From NCBI RefSeq assembly GCF_002775205.1, contig NC_036453.1, positions 17,917,594-17,981,593 on the forward strand: a DNA stretch of 64,000 nucleotides, given 5' to 3'. Positions 24,840-34,200 of this stretch are shown here, piece after piece. The notes below the pieces were generated by a model, which was not told the DNA's origin, searched no databases, and was given only the letters and a program-made list of their open reading frames with translations. Numbering within the stretch: position 1 is the first letter of the stretch; each line of letters begins with the position of its first letter. The position numbers were made by a program, and so were the translations under genes. Origin of the DNA: Xiphophorus maculatus (Eukaryota; Chordata; Actinopteri; Cyprinodontiformes; Poeciliidae).

Positions 24840-25939
24840 AATTAGTCCAATGGCTCTTTAAAGATGGCACACGTTCTTTCCTTCTTTTTCTGAAAAAGTG
24901 TAGTCTCGTGGAGCAAGGCATTTTATAGATTCAGAAAATGTTTTATAGAGAAATCAATCAATCAATCAAATTTTATTTGTATAGCACATTTCAGCAGCAA
25001 GGCATTTCAAAGTGCTTTACATCATATCAAACACAGAAACACAAGGCAACATGGAATCAATAATCAAAACACAGCATTAAGTCAAGTTCCATCAATAAAT
25101 TTGTAATTGATTACATTTCAAATACAATTCTGAAGACTGTCAAGTTATGATTCGAGTCAAAGTGGAGGCCCCTTACAAATGATTGTGTTCTGAATTAACA
25201 GAGCAGGTCCTGTTAAAGAGTTACCGTGAGCAACTCGGTTTCCTAACAAGGACGCACCCGCTGGTAGCAGAAAAAATCGTCCATGCCAAGCTTGGAGAAA
25301 ACGTAAGTTTTATATAAATGAGACGCTTTGTTTGCCAACGTTATGTTTCTCTGATGCTTGAACGGTTTATTGCAGCGAGATTTGTGCATCAAAAAAGCTC
25401 TTTCGGCACCAGGAATCACCACAAAAAACGAAAGGGTTGCTGTGACCGATAACTTCTTGTGCACCGGTGGTCGGGTTGGGTACAGAGATCACATAGCATG
25501 CACAGGTGGGTATACTCTTATCTCCACGGATTATACTCTTATGGTGGTCCAGTTTGGTAACTCTGTCTGTGGAAAACTCTCGGGACAGGGGATTCTGGCG
25601 GCGCTGTGTTCAAGAACTTCAACCAGCGGACAATCCAGGTAAAGAGCCGTGTGCAGCAAATGTGTCAGAAAGTTATTTACCGTCATAAACATGGCGTAAA
25701 AAGAACAGGTCAATCAAAGTAATGACTGAGATGACAGATTTGTTTCTTCTTCACAGATTGGCGTGGTCAGCTGGGGAACACAGGCACTGTGCTCCTCCAC
25801 GGGTGGACTGGTTGAGTCCAATGATGAGTCCAGAGATTTCCATATCAATCTGTTCAGAATGATCGATTTTCTTTCCCAGAACCTTGGAGATGATAGTCAA
25901 GACTACACAGCACTGAAATTTCTGAAAAACGGAGCATAA
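11650..25939 (+). CDS. cfb: Complement factor B/C2-like protease, copy 2 (complete)
   Basis: Secreted complement zymogen supplying the protease subunit of the C3/C5 convertase. Eighteen exons: 11650-11707, 16374-16580, 16670-16855, 17228-17404, 18229-18315, 18521-18660, 20367-20511, 20613-20741, 21351-21446, 22068-22202, 23627-23736, 23925-24057, 24258-24396, 24507-24583, 25202-25302, 25376-25505, 25589-25638, 25757-25939. They sum to 2283 nt (760 aa; mammalian factor B is about 764). Order: hydrophobic leader (about residues 1-20), CCP1 (24-88), CCP2 (91-150), CCP3 (153-209), VWA (about 250-455) with MIDAS D262-S264-S266 and FTDG, then a serine protease domain with H512 (TAAHC), D564 (DYDLAII) and S686 (GDSGG). 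The convertase-activation Arg aligns with R245, but the next residue is Leu, not the usual Lys. It lacks five codons present in exon 9 of copy 1. Intron 1 holds a Rex3 LINE. Confidence 0.95.
12186..12240. repeat. (TA)n microsatellite
   Basis: Imperfect TA-dinucleotide run in intron 1 of factor B copy 2. Confidence 0.85.
12375..12700 (-). mobile_element. tRNA-derived SINE
   Basis: Read on the minus strand, the head has an A-box-like TGGCGCAGTTGG and a B-box-like GGTTCAATTCC with tRNA-like spacing. A body containing the complement of GGACTGTGGGAGGAAGCC follows, typical of a family widespread in fish. The head abuts the (TATTA)n tract. It is a retroposon, not a working tRNA: the cloverleaf is not kept beyond the boxes. 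Confidence 0.7.
12701..12870. repeat. (TATTA)n microsatellite, left of Rex3
   Basis: About 34 copies of a pentanucleotide with few variants (TATTT, TAGAT). The same repeat resumes on the other side of the Rex3 insertion. Confidence 0.95.
12871..16090 (-). mobile_element. Rex3 (RTE-clade) LINE, nearly full length
   Basis: Minus-strand non-LTR retrotransposon with a (TGGA)n 3' tail at 12871-12892, as expected for RTE elements. The positions used by the standard Rex3 RT PCR primers are recognisable at about 13785 and 14229. It lies within a (TATTA)n tract that flanks both sides, so a target-site duplication cannot be told from the repeat. Position: intron 1 of factor B copy 2, antisense to the gene. 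Confidence 0.92.
12902..16080 (-). pseudogene. Rex3 endonuclease-reverse transcriptase reading frame, one frameshift
   Basis: The upstream part (16080 down to about 14585) has APE-type endonuclease motifs: [19 protein letters not shown] and STDHYLVV. The downstream part (to 12902) has reverse transcriptase motifs [23 protein letters not shown] and [11 protein letters not shown], plus a basic C-terminal region with [15 protein letters not shown]. The two parts overlap in different frames between 14533 and 14668. Protein similarity switches frame at a run of seven G (minus strand) at 14582-14588, so a single-base indel in a homopolymer probably broke one frame of about 1,000 codons. The rest appears free of stops, which suggests a young insertion. 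Confidence 0.85.
16091..16239. repeat. (TATTA)n microsatellite, right of Rex3
   Basis: Continuation of the pentanucleotide tract interrupted by Rex3, about 30 copies. Confidence 0.95.
17537..18037 (+). pseudogene. Fossil THAP-like domain, intron 4 of copy 2
   Basis: Copy 2 counterpart of the 840-1330 fossil, with the same [11 protein letters not shown] start. The frame runs a little differently because of one extra base before TTTGCATCG, and it still terminates early. The shared decay shows it was already dead before the duplication. Confidence 0.45.
18677..19098. mobile_element. TTAA-type MITE, copy-2-specific, intron 6
   Basis: Present only in copy 2; copy 1 reads straight through GTCTTTAAAG. 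The termini are inverted (CACTAGAACTACCA on the left; the right end reads CACTAGGACTACCA in reverse complement). Flanks are TTAA on the left and CTAA on the right, consistent with a piggyBac-like TTAA target. Inside are three tandem copies (about 18720-18820) of a ~38-bp unit containing GGGGCCAGTTTGGCCCT. No transposase. Confidence 0.65.
19813..19910. repeat. 98-bp palindromic insertion specific to copy 2, intron 6
   Basis: Copy 1 has none of these bases. Two hairpins are visible. One has 17-bp perfect arms (19813-19829 and 19834-19850, 4-nt loop); the other has 13-bp perfect arms (19874-19886 and 19896-19908). The arms reuse the adjacent words ATTAATC and AAGACATG, so it looks locally templated rather than transposed. 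Confidence 0.8.
21545..22012. mobile_element. Tc1/mariner-like relic, intron 9 of copy 2
   Basis: Counterpart of 4330-4797, with the same hairpin (about 21912-21949) and ends. Small indels separate the copies. Confidence 0.5.
22263..22353 (+). repeat. (GT/GC)n microsatellite, intron 10 of copy 2
   Basis: Counterpart of 5053-5142. Confidence 0.85.
22419..23366. mobile_element. Fold-back MITE, copy-2-specific, intron 10
   Basis: Absent from copy 1. It is flanked by a TAAATG target-site duplication (22413-22418 and 23367-23372). It starts TACGGTGGCCGACAGGTGC and ends with the exact reverse complement. The inverted arms match for well over 100 bp, including the stretch around CTAGGGGGAGTC. A LINE fragment is nested at 22592-23055. 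The right arm has three tandem copies (about 23190-23310) of a ~43-bp unit with CATTTCATTCGGGGGTGT; the left arm has one. The superfamily is uncertain. Confidence 0.75.
22592..23055 (-). mobile_element. 5'-truncated LINE 3' end nested in the fold-back MITE
   Basis: Flanked by a 15-bp target-site duplication, CCAGATGCAAGATTC, at 22577-22591 and 23056-23070. Minus-strand translation contains [17 protein letters not shown], the C-terminal cysteine-histidine motif of several LINE clades. It ends in a (GAA)n tail, seen as (TTC)n at 22591-22610. Only the last ~90 codons and the 3' UTR are left. Confidence 0.75.
24952..25126 (+). repeat. Dispersed teleost repeat with (CAAT)n start, intron 14 of copy 2
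   Basis: Counterpart of 6786-6960, nearly identical. Confidence 0.55.
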
Positions 25940-26076
25940 CTGCACGCTATAATTGCATCATAACATAAAATGTGCACTCAAGGCATTTTAAACTCACACA
26001 TTTGCTCTCTTTTCAGACTTTGACCTTTTGGTTGTACCCCACATGACAGGCATTCAGTGTTTATGCAACCTTTGAA

Positions 26077-26082
26077 AATAAA
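26077..26082 (+). terminator. Poly(A) signal of factor B copy 2
   Basis: AATAAA lies 138 bp after the stop codon, in the same context as copy 1. Confidence 0.7.
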
Positions 26083-27809
26083 TGTTCCCTCTATTAACGA
26101 ATGAATGAATGATTATGTGTCCATCATATCAGGTTTTAATGTATGTTCTGCTGTTTCAAAGATGCAGATAATCTGGAAAATAACTATATCTTGGATTAAA
26201 GCTGTCATGGTATTTTACCTGTTGTCATTTTGTTTATAGAAAGTTGGGCTTTCTCATTCTTCGCATCAAAAGGTAATTATTTTTTATCCTGCAGGATTTG
26301 CCGTAACTTTTTTTTCAGCTGAAAAACAAACAAAACTAAAGTGATTATTTTTTTAAGCAAATAGTGAACATAGAGTCAGCACACAGCTTCATCTTTTTAT
26401 TTTCATTCAGCAATCCATTTAAAGCTAAATGGATTATTTCCATTTAGCTTTAAAATACTAAATGGGAACAGTCATCCATGAGTTTTTCATTTGAGTGTAA
26501 ACCACACAGTGGCTCACATGCCCCAGATGGCCTGCGGGAGATGGTGCTTTTTTCTTTTTTTAAATCAGGCATTGCACAAATCATGACTTTCCAAGACAAA
26601 CTAACAAATAGACATCAGTTCCCACAAATGACCAACCAAATCTGAGTCCTTGCATGACCCAACAGAAGCTCCACAGAAGAGTCAACAAGAGAAGCAGCCA
26701 ACGTAGAGCAAAGGGACATGACCTGCAACTTGCCAATGGTGACTCTGAGGATGATTAGGACATAAATATACAACACAGTTATTTGAGAAAGGTCTTATTG
26801 ACTTAAGAAAATGTGTTTTTCTGTGGTGATCAGTCAAGATTCATTTTTATTAGAATCTTATTAAATTAAGGAAGACCCCGATCAATTTAAAAAAAAAAAA
26901 CTCACCTTAATTTCCATAAATTGTTAAAAGAATCTGGAACATTAGTTTTAGAATCTGATTTAGAAACAGATTTTGATGCATGATAGACCTGGGACTGTTT
27001 AAATCTTGAACAATCTCACCATTAAGGCGACTTAATATCCTAAATAAAACAATTAAAAGAACTACTAAATGCTTTGTAAACAATATTCATATTTTGATAG
27101 CTATCTTAACATAGTAACAACCTAATATTGTTTTTTTATACTGCTTTTGTTGTAGTTTGAGTTTAGATTTTTATCTTTGGCAGGAAGTTTATAAACATTT
27201 TATTCTTACAACTTGATTACTTAACAACAGAGCTTTTACATTTATTTTCTCACTACATTCAAATGATCAGACTGCTTATCTTTTATCTATGTGTAGAAAG
27301 GTACTTTGTATTATATGGCAGAACTTTCTAACAAATAGTTTCTCCATTCCAAATGAGCAGTTCTTAAATAATCCTCTTTTCCGAAATTGAAAATTGAAAA
27401 AGGAGCACTTTGAGGAATTGCTCCAGCCCTTAAAAGGTTTCATCCAAACTCTTTTATGGCTGCTCAGCTCTTGCTGATAAAGCTTTCCAGCTCGCTCCCC
27501 CCCACCGGGTCAGTGAGTCAAGCCCCATTTCCAGCTCCTGGCGCAGACGTGCGCAATGCGGACACTCCATTTGGCCGTGTGCCACGGCCAGCTCATTTAA
27601 AATTAAATTTAGTGGAGAGTTATTCTTTTGTGTAATTAGGTTTTTCTTTTGCTCTTTATGGCCGCGAGATGAAACGATACTGAATTTGTCAGCTGTTGTA
27701 TTTTTTACAACCCCGACACAAACAAGGCAATTACATCAAGAGTGATTTGTTGCGGTCGGAGCCATTTCATTGCTTCAAATTATTTTGTTTTGCCACCCAG
27801 CCAGCTTTC

Positions 27810-27835
27810 AATAATAATAATAATAATAATAATAA
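27810..27835. repeat. (AAT)n microsatellite
   Basis: Eight uninterrupted AAT units just past the duplication end. Confidence 0.9.
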
Positions 27836-28734
27836 AAAAGAGTACACTTATGCAAACCTCCGTACTAATGCATATTGGTTGTGGCAGTATCACAGAAAAT
27901 GTTGATGTTTCAATATTAATGTTGAACCCTGGCTTCTGCGTGTGTGCAGCAACGGAGGCATGATGTACTGCTTCCCCCTGGGAACATTTGTCTGGTTTCC
28001 CTCTAACTGTGAGAGAGGGAGGAGGTCAGTGGGATGAGAGAGGATGGCAGAGACAGGAGAAGACAGACTGCGTGCGATGACGGACGAATGGCAGAGGCTT
28101 AATTGAGTGAAAGCTCCTTCAGGTCTCAGATGCCGTAAACAGGGAGGAAATTTAAACCAGGGTCCTACTCTTATTGAATCCCTCCTGAGGGCTCGCTAAC
28201 CTCTCCGTCTTCTTTTCTACCTGGATCACAGCTGCCTCATTCTCCGCCTGCTATTTAACCGAGGCTGAACCCTCGGCTTTCACTGAAATCAATCTACACC
28301 TAAACTGATTAGCGGTGTTTGGATAGAGCAGCGTGCATGAGCGGCGGTAATTTCAGGCCCGGCTAAGCCCCCTCCACTCTTCACCATCTGTGCACTGCTA
28401 GCACACACAGCATATTCCTGATGAAGCATCCTGCTGTTTAAACTCTGGCTGATCTGTCTCACTGAGAGCCCTAAATCAACCTTATAGGCCATTTCAGAAA
28501 TTGCTGCCATTAGGAACTGCATGCATACACGTTTCCCTCTCTTTTGAGCTCTAGAAAAGAAGACTGCATGCATTGAATGCATATTTTTTTGCTGATCTTG
28601 TTACTTTAAAATGAAATTGCACAGATAGACAATGAAACTTTATTTGCCTGAACCCTCATGACCTGTTTTCTATTCTTGTGGTCAATTTAAACATCAGGTA
28701 ATGCAAATTTAGCAACTTCTGACTTACTGTGTAC

Positions 28735-29545
28735 ACTAGATGCAAAAGCATTCAAACCCATTAGACTATTTTCACATTTTGTCCCGTTCAAACCCCCAAA
28801 CCTTAATATGTTTTCTTGGGAACCAACTCAAAGTAGTGCATGATTGTGAAAAGACTTTTGCATTCTTTCCTCATTGCCTTTAAATATAATTTTGTGCAAC
28901 TAGCTGCTTTCAGAAGTCATCAAATTAGCAAATATATTCCACCTGTGTGTAATTCAATCTCAGCATTAAGCTGTTCTGTGAAGGCCTAATGGGTTTATTG
29001 GGGAACATTAAGGAACAAACATCATCATGAAGACCAATGAACAGGTCAGACAGGTCAGCAGAAAGTTCTGAAATACTTTAAACAGAGTTAGATCAGAAGT
29101 CAGAACATATCAGACTCTAAACGTCTCTGAAGAAAAGAAAGAAAATCAACACATCGTCCCCAGGACAGTGAAAATGGCAAATGACAGCGAAGCATGGTGG
29201 TGGTAGCATCATACTGCTGGGATGTTTTTCTTCAGCATGGACATTTAAGCCATGCTGAAGAATTGGCTTATTGGCTTATTTCAATAAGCCAATCAGAGTT
29301 AATAGGCAGATGGATGGAAGAAACACGGCCAAGGCAATCATAAGAAAAGGCTGCAAACGACTTGACCTGAATTTGGAGATTATCTTCCAGTGAAACAGCG
29401 ACCCTAAAAAAACCAACCTGACAAAACTGAATGGTTTAGATCACAGCATATTTAGACTGACACAGTAAATGAATGTCTCTGGCACAGCTTGGAAATTGAA
29501 AAACATGCTGCTGACACAAACATTAATTACAAAAATCGGGCAAAG
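28735..29545 (+). mobile_element. Decayed Tc1-like transposon
   Basis: It begins GATGCAAAAGCATTCAAACC, the end type shared with the relic at 4330. It keeps nucleotides equivalent to the conserved Tc1 transposase stretch K-H-G-G-G-S-I (AAGCATGGTGGTGGTAGCAT near 29190) and a CAGCGACCCTAA motif near 29396. The frame is destroyed, and two local hairpins have arisen inside (29228-29293). Confidence 0.6.
29228..29293. repeat. Two adjoining perfect hairpins
   Basis: Arms 29228-29240 and 29250-29262 (13 bp, TTCTTCAGCATGG) are followed at once by arms 29262-29272 and 29283-29293 (11 bp, ATTGGCTTATT). They lie inside the Tc1-like relic. Confidence 0.85.
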
Positions 29546-31290
29546 CCCGATTTGTCTTCAATAATCAGTTAACCTTGTTTTGAAATATACAAATTGATCT
29601 AAAATTCGTAAAAGAAACTGAAATCGTAATCAGACGTGGAATCAGAGAAATATAAAGATCTTCCTACCACTGGTGATAAAGTTTAGTGTCAGGATCTTCC
29701 AAATTCAATTGCTATTTACTGAAGCAAAAGCCTCTTTGACTTTAGCTTGATAAGTTACATTTTGCTAAGTACTGATTTAACCATGTAAAAAAACAAGACT
29801 AGAGGTTTAACTGTTTAAATTCAATTTAAACAGTCGTAAAACTGTTAGATAAATTTGCTGGCTTTTCCAGTATAAATAAAATTGACTAAAACAATCATAA
29901 TAATCAAAAGGATTCTTTAAGATTCAAAAGGATTACAAAAATGATGATTTTTAGGTTTGTCTTACAACTTGCCTACACTTGACCTTACGTAAAAGGTAAG
30001 TAAAATAACATTTGATCCAAAAAGTGTATGTGTTCACTTTAAATAGTCAAAGTACTGAAATGAAGAAACATGTTTGAGGGGTAATGAGCCTTTGTGTAAC
30101 AACACATTTATTCCCCCAAAACATGAAACATCTGGATTAGTAATCAAAACTCCTTTCTTAACCTAATAAAGGGATACATAAATCAGAAACGTGCCTAACT
30201 CCCATTTATTTTACATTATTTTTAGCATTTTCTTTCTTGACATAAGAAAAGTTTCCAACTGATTAAGTTGGAAGTCATATTTTAATAATTTTTCAGTTTG
30301 ACATCAAGCTGCTGCAATGAAAGATGAGTCCAGTTTTACAGCAGAAGCCCCTGTAAAACTAACTGGACAGAAATGTTTCTCTCATCTTTTATTTCAATAT
30401 GACAATGAATGCTTAAGAAAAATGTAATCTCAGTGCACCCACTAATAATAGTTACTCATGATGGTGAGCATTATTTCTGGTTAAAATACAGATTGCTTCT
30501 TCTACAGTTCAAGACAGATTTTGCTTTTGTTCCATTTGCACTCTGATTTATTGATTTAAAGGAGAGAGGGCTTCATTTGAAAAGGTGAAGTCATGTCTTC
30601 CCAACTGAGGTAATGCATCTAAATCAAACCTTAACACGTATATCCAAGTATGTAAAGTGCATTTCTCAGCTTTCATCCTTACATTTTTTTTTATTCAATA
30701 GAGATCTTAGATGTCAAACAAAGATCTACGCTGCTTTGCAACCAGTAAGAGTGCTGCAGCCCAGAGGAACTGGGAATAACGTTTTAAATGATCCCTGATT
30801 GAGTTAAGAGGGATCGTTTTCATGTAACACTTTTGTAATGATAATATCGAAAGCTTAAGTAATAAAGGAATGAGTGAAATCTGCCTCTTGTCAGCATTTA
30901 CAATGAGAACCACTTGGGGCGATTGGATGTCTAGCGATCAATGTATCCTCTTCTCTTATCATTAAGACTGCTCTTAACAGATTACAGCCCCCCTCCCAAA
31001 GATGAAGTCTTTTTCTCCTCCCCTCTCTCTCTGCTCCTCCTTCTGAAACACACACACACACAGCCTTTTCACGAGATACAACAGGAGACTTGTCCCTCTT
31101 GCCCCGTTTTGTAAAATAAATCGCTCTTTGTCTTTTAATTTAAACTTTGTAGAATTATTTTTCACCCCTCTTGTGGAATTTAGATGGACTTTCTGGATTT
31201 GTTTGAACCGATTTGACGACCTGACAGATGAACAGAAAGGAAAAGCACGAAACTTCAGTTGAAGTTCTGGTAGAAAACTGAAAATAGTCA

Positions 31291-34200
31291 ATGAAGATGG
31301 ACCTGGTGATAACCGCCTTTTTTCTCCTGCTCTTTTGTGTCCATCCATCTGCAGCAGCAAGCGTCATCACAGGTAAGCTACTCTTAAAAACACACAACAC
31401 AAAGTCAAGAACATTTGAATTAATCTGAGGATCTGTTTTGTTTTTGACTTCTGAACTCTAAACTGGACTTTGATTCCTGAAGCAGACATATTTGAAGCGA
31501 GAGGTACACAAGAGAACATATTCAGCATGTATCTCAGTATATGTTTGCCTCATTGTTAGAAACCAGCAAAGAAAAAATCCCACCTGTTTACTTCACATCT
31601 CTTTTTTTGTGTCTCTGTTCAGGTCAAAGAGTGTGCAAGACAGGAAAAGGGAGACCTTGTTACAAACTGGCCTATTTCTCAGAGCTGCGCTGGAAGTTGA
31701 ACTTTGAGGAGGCGGAGAGCGCTTGCAAACGAGACGGAGGCCAGCTGCTGAGCATCGAGTCCGCGTCCGAGCAGAAGGTCGTAGAGCAGCTCATCAGAGA
31801 TCTCCGTCCCACGGATGGAGACTTCTGGATAGGTCTCCGGCGTGGACCGGGACACGAGGACAGCAGCTCGGACTGCTCGTTTCAGTACTACTGGCTGGAC
31901 GGGAGCAAATCCTCGTTCAGGTAGGAGCGGAGGGGTCAGCAGGGGTCACTCATGGTTTTTTTAATAAGCTCCACACAGTTACAGAATCATTTTATCAGAA
32001 ACTCATTTCACTTTTGTTTAGTGCAATCATTATTCCAGCCTATCTAAGGGTCGTCTGGTCCAACAGAGCCGCCGGCACAAATCTTACTATAAAGACCCCT
32101 GAAACTCCGTCTGTTGTCTTCTCTTTATCTGAAATCGTGTTGCAGGAGTAAGCGGCCCCTATCCTGGATATCAACGTGTTTCCAGAACATAAGCCATGTA
32201 TGAGATTTCCAGTGGGTTCTGGGTCTTCCCCAGATTCTCCTTCCCAATATGCCTAGAAAACCTCCAAATGAAGAAGATAAGATGTCCGAGCCACCTAAAT
32301 TGACTCTAATGTGTAGTTGCTTTACTCTGAGGTCCCAGATTACAAACTTCCTACCCAGATTTGTAAGGCTGTGCCTGACCACCTGAAGCTCATTTCAGCC
32401 AGTTGTGTCTTGTTCCTTCAGGCTTGATCTATATGTCATGAGCAAGGTCAGGGTCAAGATGTAGACAGTTGGTAAATCGAAAGCTTTGCCTTTTTGCTTT
32501 AATCTTTTTTCAAGTCAATACACCAGGTGGAACCTCAATTATGGCACACGAGGTTCCAATCCAATTTCCATCTCCTGTTCCATCCTACCAACATTCATGA
32601 ACAAAAATACTTGATCTCCTCTGACACCCGACCTGAAGGAAGCAACCTTCAGGGACACTGAAGGTACACTGTCTGGACAGCGTCCTTTCATGCTGGGGAC
32701 ACTGTGTGAAGGTGTCCCCAGATGAGGGACATGGCTTCATACTTAGAGCAGCTCTGATCATGCTGAAAGTTATTGCTTGACGACGGGAACAGAACTATCA
32801 TCTGCAAAAGGCAAAGGTTAATCCAACCAACCACTTTTTTATGATAGTTTCTTTATATCCTGTACATGAAAACAAAAAGAAAATTTGGGACAAGGAGCAC
32901 AGACTTATCTGTGAATAAGGAAACAAGCTCTTGCGCTACCTTTAAAATCATCCGCAGCAACTCATATTCCAGCAATGTCCTCCACAAAATGTCTCTATGG
33001 AAAAAGTTGTACGCCTTCTCCAGATTCACGAAACGCCTGCGGAAAGGACAATCAGACTTCTTGGCTATTCCACCAAGGTAAAGATCTGTATGAAATTTAC
33101 AAAGTTCCTCCTGAATTATAACCATGAGTCAGAATTTCCTATTAAATACTCAAGAGTAAACTCTCCCAAGGAGGCTGAATAGTGTAAATCTTTTATAGTT
33201 GGAACAAACTCTCTTATGTTCTTCTTATGTTATGTTCTTATGTTATGTTCTTCTTTAAGGGTGTGAGCAGGCTTCATACAGTCCTCAATGAAACTCTAAA
33301 TCAGTTTATCAACTACAACAGCTCTGTCATTTTAAAAGCCTTTTACACTTCGGGATGAGTTTTGACTTATAGGAACCCTGCCACCCAGAAGCTTCAGATC
33401 TGAATTACCCAAACTCCTTCAAACTTTCTATAAATTTAAATGTGCATGTCTTCCATCTCCTGAGCTGTTAGGCGAAACACAGACGGCTGAGTTACACCCA
33501 CTCTGTGGCCATTGAATTAGGTGCACATCAAAATCTAGTTGAAATACAACAGGAGGCATTAATCAAGAAACAACGCCAATGATGCTGCCAACGGTGAGTT
33601 CAATTTGGCAACAAAAAGAGAAACATGCCAGAGACAGGTTATAAAACATGTTTTATTTACTCTAATCATTATTGACTTTGCCCAGATGATCAGCAGAATT
33701 TTCAAACCAAGTGTCTTGCAAAAGTAAGGAATGTGTGGATTTTATGACCATAACATTTTTGGCCTGGTTTATGAGGCAGGGGTTAGGCTGAATTATACAA
33801 ACAGAAGCCCTTCATCTCATATAGAATAAATTAAAAGACTTGAACTAAATTAATTTCAACAATCCTCCACTAGTCCTAGAGAACCATCCTGAGGTAAAAC
33901 AGTGTACAAGATGATTGCATAATATGGCAACAGAGAAATCAAAGGGGGGAAATCAATGTCAAAACAGATTTATTCAAAACTTTTGTTTTTCCAAGCAAAA
34001 CGTTCCATCTCAACAATAATGAGTTGCTGCTGCACAACTGATGTCGATCTTTGGTAGTAGATCATAAAACTATTCAAATTGCCAATCATTTGGGTCATGA
34101 ATACAACTGATCAAAATGAACTTTTTGTAGATTCTTGTATCCTATTTATCTCTTACATTTGTATTTATCTATCACAAGAAAATGCCCCCAAAACTACATG

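Larger units (their letters stand above)
10475..27602 (+). repeat. Tandem segmental duplication, unit 2
   Basis: Unit 2 begins at the novel joint after 10474 and ends where similarity to unit 1 stops, at 27602. It carries the complete second factor B gene. Its length of about 17.1 kb includes copy-specific insertions absent from unit 1, plus a Rex3 whose counterpart interval in unit 1 is outside the window. Confidence 0.85.
26083..31290. other. Intergenic region between factor B copy 2 and layilin
   Basis: Up to 27602 this is duplicated flank. From 27603 it is single-copy sequence with an (AAT)n microsatellite at 27810-27835, a GC-richer stretch at about 27940-28400 without a supported frame, the Tc1-like relic and AT-rich DNA. 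I find no supported exon. Confidence 0.6.

Noticed and set aside
29533-29553. GC-rich stem AAATCGGGC-AAA-GCCCGATTT resembling a bacterial terminator
   Set aside because: No T-tract and a eukaryotic setting; a small chance hairpin near a transposon relic.
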